From positions 1 to 64,000 of the forward strand of contig NZ_JACHEM010000018.1 of the NCBI RefSeq assembly GCF_014207445.1: DNA of 64,000 bases. Reading direction: 5' to 3'. The stretch is from Streptomyces candidus. GTDB taxonomy: Bacteria; Actinomycetota; Actinomycetes; Streptomycetales; Streptomycetaceae. The position numbers were made by a program, and so were the translations under genes. This document shows, one piece after another, positions 26,600-35,073 of the stretch (position 1 is its first letter; every line of letters starts with the position of its first letter). The notes beneath the pieces are model-generated. The model was given only the letters and a program-made list of their open reading frames with translations. It had not been told where the DNA came from and did not search any database.

Positions 26600-27877
26600 G
26601 TGACGGACATCGTCGACGAGCTGAAGTGGCGCGGGCTGTTCGCCCAGTCCACTGACGAAGACGCACTGCGCAAGGCGCTCGCGGACGGCCCCGTCACGTT
26701 CTATTGCGGCTTCGACCCGACTGCGGCGAGCCTGCACGTGGGGCACCTGGTGCAGGTGCTCACCATGCGCCGGCTGCAGCAGGCGGGTCTGCGCCCGCTG
26801 GCGCTGGTCGGCGGGGCGACCGGGCAGATCGGCGATCCGCGGCCCACCGCCGAGCGCACGCTGAACGACCCGGAGACCATCAGGGAGTGGGTGGACCGGC
26901 TGCGCTCGCAGATCGAGCCGTTCCTCGACTTCGACGGCTCGCGCAGCGCCCACCCGGCGACGATGGTGAACAATCTGGACTGGACCGGCGGCATGTCGGC
27001 CATCGAGTTCCTGCGGGACATCGGCAAGCACTTCCGGGTCAACAAGATGCTCACCAAGGACTCGGTGGCCCGTCGGCTGGAGTCCGACCAGGGCATCAGC
27101 TACACCGAGTTCAGCTACCAGCTGCTCCAGGGCATGGACTTCCTGGAGCTGTACCGCCGCTACGGCTGCACCCTCCAGCAGGGCGGCAGCGACCAGTGGG
27201 GCAACCTCACCGCCGGCCTGGACCTGATCCACCGCGTCGAGCCGGAGGCACAGGTGCACGCGCTGGCGACGCCGCTGATGACGAAGGCGGACGGCACCAA
27301 GTTCGGCAAGACCGAGGGCGGGGCCGTCTGGCTGGACCCGGAGATGACGACGCCGTACGCGTTCTACCAGTTCTGGCTGAACGTGGACGACCGGGACGTC
27401 TCGAAGTACCTGCGCATCCTCAGCTTCCGTACGCGGGCGGAGCTGGAGGAGCTGGAGGCGCAGACCCAGGAGCGTCCGCAGGCGCGGGCCGCCCAGCGTG
27501 CGCTGGCCGAGGAGCTGACGACGCTGGTGCACGGCGCGGACCAGTGCGCCGCCGTCGTCGCCGCGTCGAAGGCGCTGTTCGGGCAGGGCGAGCTGTCCGA
27601 GCTCGACGAGCCGACCTTGCAGGCCGCCCTGAGCGAGCTGCCGCACGCCCGGGTCGAGGCGCTCGGACCGGTCGTGGACCTGTTGCTCGCGGCCGGTCTG
27701 GCGCCCAGCAAGGGCGGCGCGCGGCGCACCATCAAGGAGGGCGGCGCGTACGTGAACAACGTCAAGATCGCCGCCGAGGACGCCGAGGTCACCGTCGGCC
27801 AGCTGCTGCACGGCCGCTGGCTGGTGCTGCGCAAGGGCAAGAAGAACCTCGCGGCGATCGAGATCACGGCGGGCTGA
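26600..27877 (+). CDS. tyrS: Tyrosyl-tRNA synthetase
   Basis: A 425-residue class I aminoacyl-tRNA synthetase. Class I signatures are HVGH (in SLHVGHLVQVLTMR) and KFGKT; the tyrosine pocket region GFDPTAASLHVG and the C-terminal S4-like RNA-binding domain (LAPSKGGARRTIKEGGAYVN) are present. GTG 26600 follows GAGGAGATACGA. It lies 43 bp after tldE on the same strand. No T-box or other leader is visible in the short spacer. Confidence 0.97.
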   Translation: MTDIVDELKWRGLFAQSTDEDALRKALADGPVTFYCGFDPTAASLHVGHLVQVLTMRRLQQAGLRPLALVGGATGQIGDPRPTAERTLNDPETIREWVDRLRSQIEPFLDFDGSRSAHPATMVNNLDWTGGMSAIEFLRDIGKHFRVNKMLTKDSVARRLESDQGISYTEFSYQLLQGMDFLELYRRYGCTLQQGGSDQWGNLTAGLDLIHRVEPEAQVHALATPLMTKADGTKFGKTEGGAVWLDPEMTTPYAFYQFWLNVDDRDVSKYLRILSFRTRAELEELEAQTQERPQARAAQRALAEELTTLVHGADQCAAVVAASKALFGQGELSELDEPTLQAALSELPHARVEALGPVVDLLLAAGLAPSKGGARRTIKEGGAYVNNVKIAAEDAEVTVGQLLHGRWLVLRKGKKNLAAIEITAG

Positions 27878-27976
27878 GGGCCCTCCGCACGAAAGCTGCC
27901 GCCCGTACGGGAGCCGCCGCGGCTGCCTGCCGTACGGCGTCCTGGCGGGTACGGCGGGCGGTGTGATGTACGAGGT

Positions 27977-28011
27977 GGTGGGCCGGAACCCCGTCGGGGT
28001 TCCGGCCCACC
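27977..28011. terminator. Perfect 16-bp hairpin terminator between convergent genes
   Basis: GGTGGGCCGGAACCCC and GGGGTTCCGGCCCACC are perfectly complementary around a three-base loop between tyrS and the convergent GlsB gene. Confidence 0.82.
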
Positions 28012-28036
28012 GCCGTTCCTCGGCCGGGTCCCTGTC

Positions 28037-28312
28037 TCAGGCGCGCCGTCGGTTGCCGCGCAGCGAGGCGTAGATCGCGTCGCCCACACCCACGACGACC
28101 ACCGCTCCCACGACCTGGAGGAGGTGCCGTCCCCAGTCGATGCCCTTGGTGTCGTTGATGCCGAACTGGGTGGCCATCCAGTTGCCCAGGACCGCTCCGA
28201 TGATGCCGAACACCGTCGTCAGCCAGAGCGGGATCTGCTGTTTGCCCGGGATGATCGCCTTGGCGATCAGACCGAGCACCAGCCCGACGATGATTGCCCA
28301 CAACCAACTCAT
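28037..28312 (-). CDS. GlsB/YeaQ/YmgE family membrane protein
   Basis: A 91-residue three-span membrane protein with the family motif ATQFG preceded by VFGIIGAVLGNWMA and an IVGLVLGLIAKAIIPGK first helix. The family is associated with general stress responses; the molecular role is unknown. ATG 28312 is preceded by a very good GAGGAGGCGAC site. The C-terminus is short and basic. Confidence 0.9.
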   Translation of the reverse strand: MSWLWAIIVGLVLGLIAKAIIPGKQQIPLWLTTVFGIIGAVLGNWMATQFGINDTKGIDWGRHLLQVVGAVVVVGVGDAIYASLRGNRRRA

Positions 28313-28524
28313 GTCGCCTCCTCGTACCGGCGCGGATGTGCGCTGTGATCGAGTCTGACGCCGTCCCCCGTACGGCGCATGTCGGACACCGCCATACGCG
28401 GGACGCCGGTCCCCCTCCGTCCGGGCCCGGCCGCCCCCGCTCTGCCGCCTGTCGGAGTACGGGCGTACCGTGGAAGGTGTCCGGGCCGGGGAGCGCCCGG
28501 CTCTGGAAACGGGTGGTGGAACGT

Positions 28525-28902
28525 ATGCGGAAGCTGCGCGGAGCCGAAGTCGTCCGGATCACCGGCGCGCGGCAGTCGCTCGCCGACGACGTCCGGGGCA
28601 GGCAGCGCCGGTACATCATTTCGATGTCGGTCAGGACGGTGGCGGTCATTCTCGCCGCGGTGCTGTGGAACGTGGAACGGCACGTGGCGATCGTGGCGCT
28701 GGTGGCCGGTGTGCTGCTGCCGTACGTGTCGGTGGTGATCGCGAATGCGGGCCGGGAGACGGTGAAGGTGATGCCGTCGACGTTCATTCCCGCGCCGGTA
28801 CGGCCCGCTCTCGGGCCGGCGCTGGAAGGCACGGTGATGGGTCCGGACGAGGGACCGAAGCGCGCGGAACCCGCCAACGACCCACAGGGCCGGAGCATTT
28901 AG
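28525..28902 (+). CDS. DUF3099 family membrane protein
   Basis: A 125-residue protein with two close hydrophobic segments (RTVAVILAAVLWNVERHVAI, VALVAGVLLPYVSVVIANAG) and the conserved ITGARQSLADDVRGRQRRYI segment before them, matching the actinobacterial DUF3099 family. Function is unknown. ATG 28525 fits the family start and has GGTGGA upstream, although the frame is open further back. Confidence 0.8.
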   Translation: MRKLRGAEVVRITGARQSLADDVRGRQRRYIISMSVRTVAVILAAVLWNVERHVAIVALVAGVLLPYVSVVIANAGRETVKVMPSTFIPAPVRPALGPALEGTVMGPDEGPKRAEPANDPQGRSI

Positions 28903-28985
28903 TACCGGCCAAGGTCGGGAAAAGCTCAGATCAATCACGCGGTTCCGGTGCACCGCACCCCGTCCCCCGTGACATACTTCGTAGG

Positions 28986-29052
28986 CGCTCCGCATCCCCC
29001 GTCGGAGCGACGGACCGACGCCGGGCAGCTCCCCCCGTGGCTGCTCGGCGTC
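28986..29052 (+). promoter_or_regulatory. Two tandem hairpins in the apparent leader of the gene at 29100
   Basis: CGCTCCG/CGGAGCG (28986-29009) and GACGCCGGGCAGC/GCTGCTCGGCGTC (29017-29052) form two stems, the second 13 bp with one mismatch and followed by TTTGTTC. They lie between DUF3099 and the next gene and downstream of promoter-like CATACT at 28972. They may be the DUF3099 terminator or a leader attenuator. Confidence 0.4.
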
Positions 29053-29099
29053 GCCTTTGTTCGGGCCCCTTCTGTGCGGCCCCCGTTGGGAATTCAGCT

Positions 29100-29342
29100 G
29101 TGAGTGACGAGACCCCCATCTGCTCCGCCAAGGGATGCCGTGCGGCCGCCGACTGGGTGCTGGCCTGGAACAATCCGAAGCTGCACACGCCCGAGCGGCG
29201 CAAGACGTGGCTCGCGTGCGAGGAGCACCGTGAGCACCTGTCGCAGTTCCTGGGGGTACGGAGCTTTCTCAAGGATGTCGTGACGCTCGACGACTGGGAG
29301 CGGGAGCGCACGGGACCGGAGGACCCGGCCGCCGGGCGCTGA
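29100..29342 (+). CDS. Small conserved cysteine-containing protein
   Basis: An 80-residue cytosolic protein beginning SDETPICSAKGCRAAADWVL and containing ACEEHREHLSQFL. The Cys-x4-Cys at the N-terminus and Cys-x3-His later could form a small zinc site, which is my inference. It is conserved next to moaA in the streptomycete genomes I recall, but has no assigned function. GTG 29100 is used; the frame is open upstream. Convergent with moaA. Confidence 0.65.
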   Translation: MSDETPICSAKGCRAAADWVLAWNNPKLHTPERRKTWLACEEHREHLSQFLGVRSFLKDVVTLDDWERERTGPEDPAAGR

Positions 29343-29412
29343 CCGCGGGCCCCTCGGGGGCAGCGCGCTCCGGCCCGCGGGCCGCTCCGGTGCCACTGTG
29401 CCGGGCGGACGC

Positions 29413-30402
29413 TCAGCCGCCGATCGCCGACATCGGGCGGTCCGGCTGGAGAAACGTCGGGTCGTCGAGGCCCGAGCCCGCCTTCTTGCCCCACATGGCG
29501 ACCTTCCACAGCTCCGCGATCTCGCGGTCCGTGGCCTCCGAGCGCAACGCCGCACGCAGGTCGGACTCCTCACGGGCGAACAGGCAGGTACGCACCTGGC
29601 CGTCGGCGGTGAGCCGGGTGCGGTCGCAGGCCCCGCAGAACGGGCGGGTCACGGAGGCGATGACGCCGACCCGGTGCGGGCCGCCGTCGACCACCCAGCG
29701 CTCGGCGGGCGCCGACCCGCGCTCGCGCTCGCCCTCCTCGGTGAGGGTGAAACGGGTGCGCAGCGATTCCAGGATGTCCCCGGCGGTGATCATGCCGTCG
29801 CGCTTCCAGCCGTGCTGGGCGTCGAGCGGCATCTGCTCGATGAAGCGCAGTTCGTACTCGTTCTCCACGGCCCAGGCGAGGAGGTCGGGGGCCTCGTCGT
29901 CGTTGAGGCCGGGCATCAGGACGGCATTGACCTTGACCGGGGTGAGCCCTGCCGTGCGGGCGGCCGCCATGCCGTCGAGGACGTCGCGGTGCCGGTCGCG
30001 GCGGGTGAGGGTCTTGAAGACGTCGGGGCGCAACGTGTCCAGGGAGACGTTGACCCGGTCCAGGCCGGCCGCCTTGAGGGCGGCGGCGGTGCGCTTGAGT
30101 CCGATGCCGTTGGTGGTCAGCGACATCTTCGGGCGGGGCTCCAGGGCGGCGCACTGCTCGACGATGGAGACCAGGCCGGGGCGCAGAAGGGGTTCGCCGC
30201 CGGTGAAGCGCACCTCGGTGATGCCGAGGTCGGTGACGGCGATGCGGATGAGTCGGACGATTTCGTCGTCGCTGAGGAGTTCCTGCTTGCCGAGCCATTG
30301 CAGGCCCTCTTCCGGCATGCAGTACGTGCAACGCAGGTTGCACTTGTCCGTCAGCGAAACACGCAGGTCGGTGGCGACCCGGCCATAGGTGTCGATGAGC
30401 AC
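29413..30402 (-). CDS. moaA: GTP 3',8-cyclase MoaA (molybdenum cofactor biosynthesis)
   Basis: A 329-residue radical SAM enzyme that starts molybdopterin synthesis from GTP. The SAM-binding iron-sulfur motif is CNLRCTYC, the second cluster motif is CGACDRTRL with a later Cys, and the essential C-terminal Gly-Gly is present (SAIGG). GTG 30402 follows GGAGGGGG. No other moa gene is adjacent, so the rest of the pathway must be elsewhere. Confidence 0.96.
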   Translation of the reverse strand: MLIDTYGRVATDLRVSLTDKCNLRCTYCMPEEGLQWLGKQELLSDDEIVRLIRIAVTDLGITEVRFTGGEPLLRPGLVSIVEQCAALEPRPKMSLTTNGIGLKRTAAALKAAGLDRVNVSLDTLRPDVFKTLTRRDRHRDVLDGMAAARTAGLTPVKVNAVLMPGLNDDEAPDLLAWAVENEYELRFIEQMPLDAQHGWKRDGMITAGDILESLRTRFTLTEEGERERGSAPAERWVVDGGPHRVGVIASVTRPFCGACDRTRLTADGQVRTCLFAREESDLRAALRSEATDREIAELWKVAMWGKKAGSGLDDPTFLQPDRPMSAIGG

Positions 30403-30492
30403 TGTGGGCCCCCTCCCCGATGGGTGTCTGTTGTATTCGACACTACGCGACGACACCGACAACGCCGGGAAGAGATTTCCACGAGGGACGGC

Positions 30493-30526
30493 GGGGCCGC
30501 GTCGTAGGTCCCTACGACGCGGCCCC
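30493..30526 (-). terminator. Perfect 15-bp hairpin terminator of the symporter unit
   Basis: GGGGCCGCGTCGTAG and CTACGACGCGGCCCC pair perfectly around four bases, 25 bp after the symporter stop on the minus strand and before moaA. Confidence 0.8.
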
Positions 30527-30551
30527 GGAATGCTGCGGGACAACGGGTGGC

Positions 30552-32192
30552 TCAGTGCGCCCCGGTGCCCGTGAGGGACTTGACCTCCAGCTCGGCGTAC
30601 TTGCCCTTGTCGGGCTCCTCCTTGGTGAGGACCGAGCCGAGCCAGCCGAGCAGGAAGCCCAGCGGGATCGAGATCAGGCCGGGGTTCTCCAGCGGGAACC
30701 AGGCGAAGTCGACGCCCTTGAACATGGACGTCGGCTTGCCGGAGACGACGGGCGAGAACAGGACGAGGAAGACGGCCGTGAAGAGACCGCCGTAGATCGA
30801 CCACAGGGCGCCCTGGGTGGTGAACTTCTTCCAGAACAGGCTGTAGAGGATCGTCGGCAGGTTGGCGGAGGCGGCGACCGCGAAGGCGAGGGCGACGAGG
30901 CCGGCGACGTTGAGGTCACGGGCGAGGGCGCCGAGCGCGATCGAGACGACGCCGATGAAGACGGTGGCCCAGCGGGCGGCCCTCATCTCCTCCTTCTCGG
31001 TGGCCTTGCCGCGCCGGATGACGTTCGCGTAGATGTCGTGCGCGAACGACGACGACGAGGCGAGGGTGAGGCCCGCGACGACCGCGAGGATCGTGGCGAA
31101 GGCGACGGCGGAGATCACGGCGAGGAGGATCGCGCCGCCGGTGGAGCCGGAACCGCCGCCGATTTCGAGCGCGGCCAGCGGGGCCGCGGTGTTGCCCGCC
31201 TTGTTGGACGAGGTGATGTCCTCGGGCTTGAGGAGTGCTGCCGCGCCGAAGCCGAGCACGATCGTCATCAGATAGAACGCGCCGATGATGCCGATCGCCC
31301 AGTTCACGGACTTGCGGGCGGCCTGGGCGGTGGGAACCGTGTAGAAGCGGATCAGAATGTGCGGCAGGCCGGCGGTGCCCAGCACGAGGGCGATGCCGAG
31401 CGAGAGGAAGTCCAGTTTGCTCATCGCGCTGACGCCGTACTTCAGGCCCGGCTCCAGGAAGCCTTCCTTGCCGCTGTTGGTGGCGGCCGCGCCCAGCAGG
31501 TCGGAGACGTTGAAGTTGAACTTCAGCAGGATCAGGAAGGTGATCAGCAGGGTGCCCGCGATGAGCAGGACCGCCTTGACCATCTGCACCCAGGTGGTGC
31601 CCTTCATGCCGCCGATGGTGACGTACACGATCATCAGGATGCCGACCAGGGCGACGATGGCGATCTTGCCGCCGTCGCTGGTGATACCGAGGAGCAGCGA
31701 GACGAGGACGCCCGCGCCCGCCATCTGCGCCAGCAGGTAGAAGATCGACACCACGATGGTGGAGGTGCCCGCCGCGGTCCGCACCGGGCGCTGTTTCATG
31801 CGGTACGCGAGGACGTCGCCCATCGTGTACCGGCCGGAGTTGCGCAGCGGCTCGGCGACGAGGAGCAGTGCGACCAGCCAGGCGACGAGGAAGCCGATGG
31901 AGTACAGGAAGCCGTCGTAGCCGAAGAGGGCGATGGATCCGGCGATGCCGAGGAAGGACGCGGCGGACATGTAGTCGCCGGAGATCGCCAGGCCGTTCTG
32001 GAAGCCGGTGAACTGGCGGCCGCCCGCGTAGAAGTCGGAGGCGCTCTTGGTCTGCTTGCCGGCCCAGACGGTGATGCCGAGGGTGGCGACCACGAAGAGG
32101 CCGAAGAGGGTGATGATCAGCGGACGGTGTTCGCTCGCGCCCTCGCCGGCGGCGAGCTGCCAGCCCGGGTGGGTCGGGTCGAGAAGGTTCAT
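30552..32192 (-). CDS. Cation/acetate symporter (sodium:solute symporter family, ActP-like)
   Basis: A 546-residue membrane protein with thirteen or fourteen spans. SSS-family features include the ASDFYAGGRQFTGFQNGLAI loop, ISGDYMSAASFLGIAGSIAL, and GTAGLPHILIRFYTVPTAQA. ActP members import acetate and short monocarboxylates with sodium or protons. The gene upstream is its usual DUF485 partner and overlaps it by four bases, which supports the acetate-type assignment. A hairpin terminator follows. Confidence 0.9.
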   Translation of the reverse strand: MNLLDPTHPGWQLAAGEGASEHRPLIITLFGLFVVATLGITVWAGKQTKSASDFYAGGRQFTGFQNGLAISGDYMSAASFLGIAGSIALFGYDGFLYSIGFLVAWLVALLLVAEPLRNSGRYTMGDVLAYRMKQRPVRTAAGTSTIVVSIFYLLAQMAGAGVLVSLLLGITSDGGKIAIVALVGILMIVYVTIGGMKGTTWVQMVKAVLLIAGTLLITFLILLKFNFNVSDLLGAAATNSGKEGFLEPGLKYGVSAMSKLDFLSLGIALVLGTAGLPHILIRFYTVPTAQAARKSVNWAIGIIGAFYLMTIVLGFGAAALLKPEDITSSNKAGNTAAPLAALEIGGGSGSTGGAILLAVISAVAFATILAVVAGLTLASSSSFAHDIYANVIRRGKATEKEEMRAARWATVFIGVVSIALGALARDLNVAGLVALAFAVAASANLPTILYSLFWKKFTTQGALWSIYGGLFTAVFLVLFSPVVSGKPTSMFKGVDFAWFPLENPGLISIPLGFLLGWLGSVLTKEEPDKGKYAELEVKSLTGTGAH

Positions 32193-32554
32193 TCTCCGGC
32201 CTCCAGACGGGACTTGATGGCGGCCGACTTGGGGTCGAGCTTGGTCGCCGCGTGCCGCGAGTAGAACCAGGCGATGAGGAAGGTCGTCAGGAACTGGCCG
32301 AGGCCGAAGACGAGAGCGACGTTGATGTTGCCGAAGACCTTCGTGCCCATGAATCCGCCGGCGTAGTTCGACATCAGTACGTACAGCAGGTACCAGGCGA
32401 TGAACGCGAGGGTGAGGGGGAAGGCGAAGGAGCGGTGGGCACGGCGCAGTTCGCCGAATTCCGCACTCTCCTGCACCTCGACGAACTTCTCCGTCGTGGG
32501 CCCGGCAGGGCTGGTGTCCGATCCGCCCTGGGGCGGTGGTGCCTCGGTGGTCAC
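32189..32554 (-). CDS. DUF485 domain membrane protein (symporter partner)
   Basis: A 121-residue protein with a polar N-terminus and two spans (FPLTLAFIAWYLLYVLMSNY, NVALVFGLGQFLTTFLIAWF) that match DUF485, the YjcH-type small protein encoded with acetate symporters. GTG 32554 has GAGGAGATT upstream; a longer frame extends further but has no ribosome site. It ends in an ATGA overlap with the symporter. Confidence 0.87.
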   Translation of the reverse strand: MTTEAPPPQGGSDTSPAGPTTEKFVEVQESAEFGELRRAHRSFAFPLTLAFIAWYLLYVLMSNYAGGFMGTKVFGNINVALVFGLGQFLTTFLIAWFYSRHAATKLDPKSAAIKSRLEAGE

Positions 32555-32820
32555 GGAATCTCCTCGCGACGCGGGTGGGGTGGGTGTCGGGGTGGAGCGG
32601 CTCAAAATGACCTCACGGGGAAGGGGTGGTTGGTGCTGCCTCCCCCTGACAACGGCACGGTCCGCGTGGCGACTCGGTTCACGGGTCGTGTTTTCTTTTC
32701 CGAACTCGTTGTCCGAACTCATTGATCCGGCGGGTTGATCGGCGATAGCTTCGCTGGTCATGTACCCGTCCAACCGCAGATGTGCGGTAGGGCGTTCGGC
32801 ACGGATGATGTGGAGAACCC

Positions 32821-34350
32821 ATGGCTCATCTGGGAACCAGACGGTCGCGCGCACTGGCGCTGCCCGTCGGGCTTGCACTGACTGCCTCGCTCGGCTTCCT
32901 GCCGATGACCTCGGCGACGGCGGCCCCCGTGGAGGAGGTTGCGGCTGCCGCCCCCGTCGCGGACGGCCCGAAGCTGTCGTACGTGGTGAACATCAGCGGC
33001 GGCAAGTCCACCGCGGCGTCGGTCAAGAAGGCGATAGCCAAGGCCGGCGGCACCATAGTGGTGTCGTACGACAAGATAGGCGTCATCGTCGTCACCTCCC
33101 AGAACCCCGAGTTCGGGAAGCAGATCCGCACGGTGCGCGGCGTCGACTCGGCCGGTGCCACCCGCACCGCTCCGATCCAGGTCGCCGCCACCACGGAGGA
33201 GGGCTCCACGGAGCGGCTCACCGCGAGCGAGGCGCAGGCCGCCGCGAAGAAGGCGACCGCGGCCGAGGACCCGCTGGAGCCGCTGCTCTGGGCACTGCCG
33301 GCCATCCGCGCGGACAAGGCGCACCAGAAGACCCTCGGTTCCAAGAAGGTCAACGTCACCGTCATCGACACGGGTGTCGACGACACCCACCCGGACCTGG
33401 CGCCGAACTTCGACGCCAAGAGCTCGGCGAGCTGCGTCGGCGGCAAGGCGGACACCACGGCCGGTGCGTGGCGTCCGAAGGCCGACGAGTCCGACCACGG
33501 CACGCACGTGGCGGGCACCATCGCCGCCGCGAAGAACGGCGTCGGCGTCACGGGCGTCGCCCCGGGCGTGAAGGTCTCCGGCATCAAGGTCGCCGACGCG
33601 ACCGGCTTCTTCTACACCGAGGCCGTCGTCTGCGCGTTCATGTACGCCGCCGAGCACGGTGCGGACGTCACGAACAACAGCTACTACACCGACCCGTGGA
33701 TGTTCAACTGCAAGGACGACCCGGACCAGGGCGCCCTCGTGGAGGCCACGGACCGGGCCCACGGGTACGCCTGGAAGAAGGGCACGATCTCCGTCGCCTC
33801 GTCGGGCAACTCGAACTTCGACCTCGCTGCCAAGGAGATCGTCGACACGACGAGCCCGAACGACTCCACGCCGGGTTCGCGGACGATCGACCCGAAGAAG
33901 TGCCTCGACATCCCGATGCAGCTGGACGACGTGCTGACGGTCTCCGCGACCGGCGCCAAGAACCTGAAGTCGTCGTACTCCAACTACGGCAAGGGTGTCA
34001 TCGACATCGCCGCTCCCGGCGGCGACCGCACGGCGTACCAGGCGCCGGAGGGCCCGGCCGTCGACGGCCGGATCCTGTCGACCGTGCCGGGCGGCTACGG
34101 CTACAAGAACGGCACCTCGATGGCGTCGCCGCACGTCGCGGGCGTCCTCGCGCTGCTGAAGTCGACGCACCCGAACGCCACTCCGCGCCAGCTGGAGCGG
34201 ATGGTGACGACGCACGCCGAGAGCACCCCGTGCGGTGAGCCGTACGACATCAACAAGGACGGCAAGATCGACGCGGTCTGCGAGGGCGGCGTGAACGACA
34301 ACGGCTTCTACGGAGCCGGGATCATCGACGCCCTGCGCGCGGTGCGCTAG
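32821..34350 (+). CDS. Secreted subtilisin-like serine protease (peptidase S8)
   Basis: A 509-residue exported protease. Signal peptide at residues 1-36 (ALALPVGLALTASLGF, cleavage near ATA-A), an I9-like propeptide (LSYVVNISGGKSTAASVKKA), and an S8 domain with Asp183 in VIDTGVDDTHPDL, His226 in DHGTHVAGTIAAA and Ser433 in NGTSMASPHVAGV. The catalytic triad is complete, so it should be active outside the cell after autoprocessing. Paired cysteines in the catalytic domain could form disulfides. No strong terminator follows; the lysoplasmalogenase gene is convergent. Confidence 0.94.
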   Translation: MAHLGTRRSRALALPVGLALTASLGFLPMTSATAAPVEEVAAAAPVADGPKLSYVVNISGGKSTAASVKKAIAKAGGTIVVSYDKIGVIVVTSQNPEFGKQIRTVRGVDSAGATRTAPIQVAATTEEGSTERLTASEAQAAAKKATAAEDPLEPLLWALPAIRADKAHQKTLGSKKVNVTVIDTGVDDTHPDLAPNFDAKSSASCVGGKADTTAGAWRPKADESDHGTHVAGTIAAAKNGVGVTGVAPGVKVSGIKVADATGFFYTEAVVCAFMYAAEHGADVTNNSYYTDPWMFNCKDDPDQGALVEATDRAHGYAWKKGTISVASSGNSNFDLAAKEIVDTTSPNDSTPGSRTIDPKKCLDIPMQLDDVLTVSATGAKNLKSSYSNYGKGVIDIAAPGGDRTAYQAPEGPAVDGRILSTVPGGYGYKNGTSMASPHVAGVLALLKSTHPNATPRQLERMVTTHAESTPCGEPYDINKDGKIDAVCEGGVNDNGFYGAGIIDALRAVR

Positions 34351-34377
34351 ACGGCACCGCCGGGCACTGGTCAGGAG

Positions 34378-35073
34378 TCAACGGGGCGGGGAGCTGCGCG
34401 TGTCCCGCCGGTCGCGGACGTTCCGCGGCCGGTGGCGCGGCGCCCCGCCCTCCTTGCTGCCCGGTGCCCCGAGTACCCCGAGTGCCAGCAGGAGTTGGGC
34501 CGCGGTGTAGGTGCCCATGACCCAGAAGTCGGGCGCGGGCGGCTGCGGCCACTGGGCGACGCCGGTGGCGATGAGGGTGTCGGAGAGCAGGAACAGGGCG
34601 CCGCCCGCACCCGCGTACGGGCCGAGGCCGCCGGCCCGGAACGCCATGCCGGTGAGCAGCAGGCTGTACCCGGCGACCGGGACGCGCATGTCGGCCGGCA
34701 GGTCGGGCCAGAGCAGGACGACGACGGCGACGAGCGCGAGCGCGTACCCGGCGCCGAGCGGGCGGCTCACCGGTGCGCCCCGGAAGAGCAGCAGGTAACA
34801 GACGTGCCCGAGGGCGAAGGACCCCATGCCGAGCAGGAAGGCCGGGTCCGCGTCGAAGAGCAGCGCGACGTCGCCGCCCCAGCCGAGGAGCAGCGCCACG
34901 ACCAGCAGGCGCGGTCCGCCGCGCGCGGCCACGTACCCGGCGAGCAGCGGCATCAGGAGCGGTTTGGCCGTCGCGTGCACCGCCCACGCCCCGGCGAGCA
35001 GTCCGGCGAGGTCGACGGCGGCGGCGCAGAGGAAGGCGGCGAGCAGGGCGCGGGACAGCCGGCCACGGGTCAC
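34378..35073 (-). CDS. Lysoplasmalogenase-like membrane protein (YhhN family)
   Basis: A 231-residue membrane protein with seven or eight spans. YhhN landmarks include ATAKPLLMPLLAGY, LLLGWGGDVALLFD and FALGHVCYLLLF. Family members hydrolyse the vinyl ether of lysoplasmalogens; streptomycetes are not known for plasmalogens, so the substrate is uncertain. The last 30 residues are basic and disordered. GTG 35073 overlaps the stop of the sterol-desaturase gene by four bases, implying coupled translation and a related lipid role. Confidence 0.85.
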   Translation of the reverse strand: MTRGRLSRALLAAFLCAAAVDLAGLLAGAWAVHATAKPLLMPLLAGYVAARGGPRLLVVALLLGWGGDVALLFDADPAFLLGMGSFALGHVCYLLLFRGAPVSRPLGAGYALALVAVVVLLWPDLPADMRVPVAGYSLLLTGMAFRAGGLGPYAGAGGALFLLSDTLIATGVAQWPQPPAPDFWVMGTYTAAQLLLALGVLGAPGSKEGGAPRHRPRNVRDRRDTRSSPPR

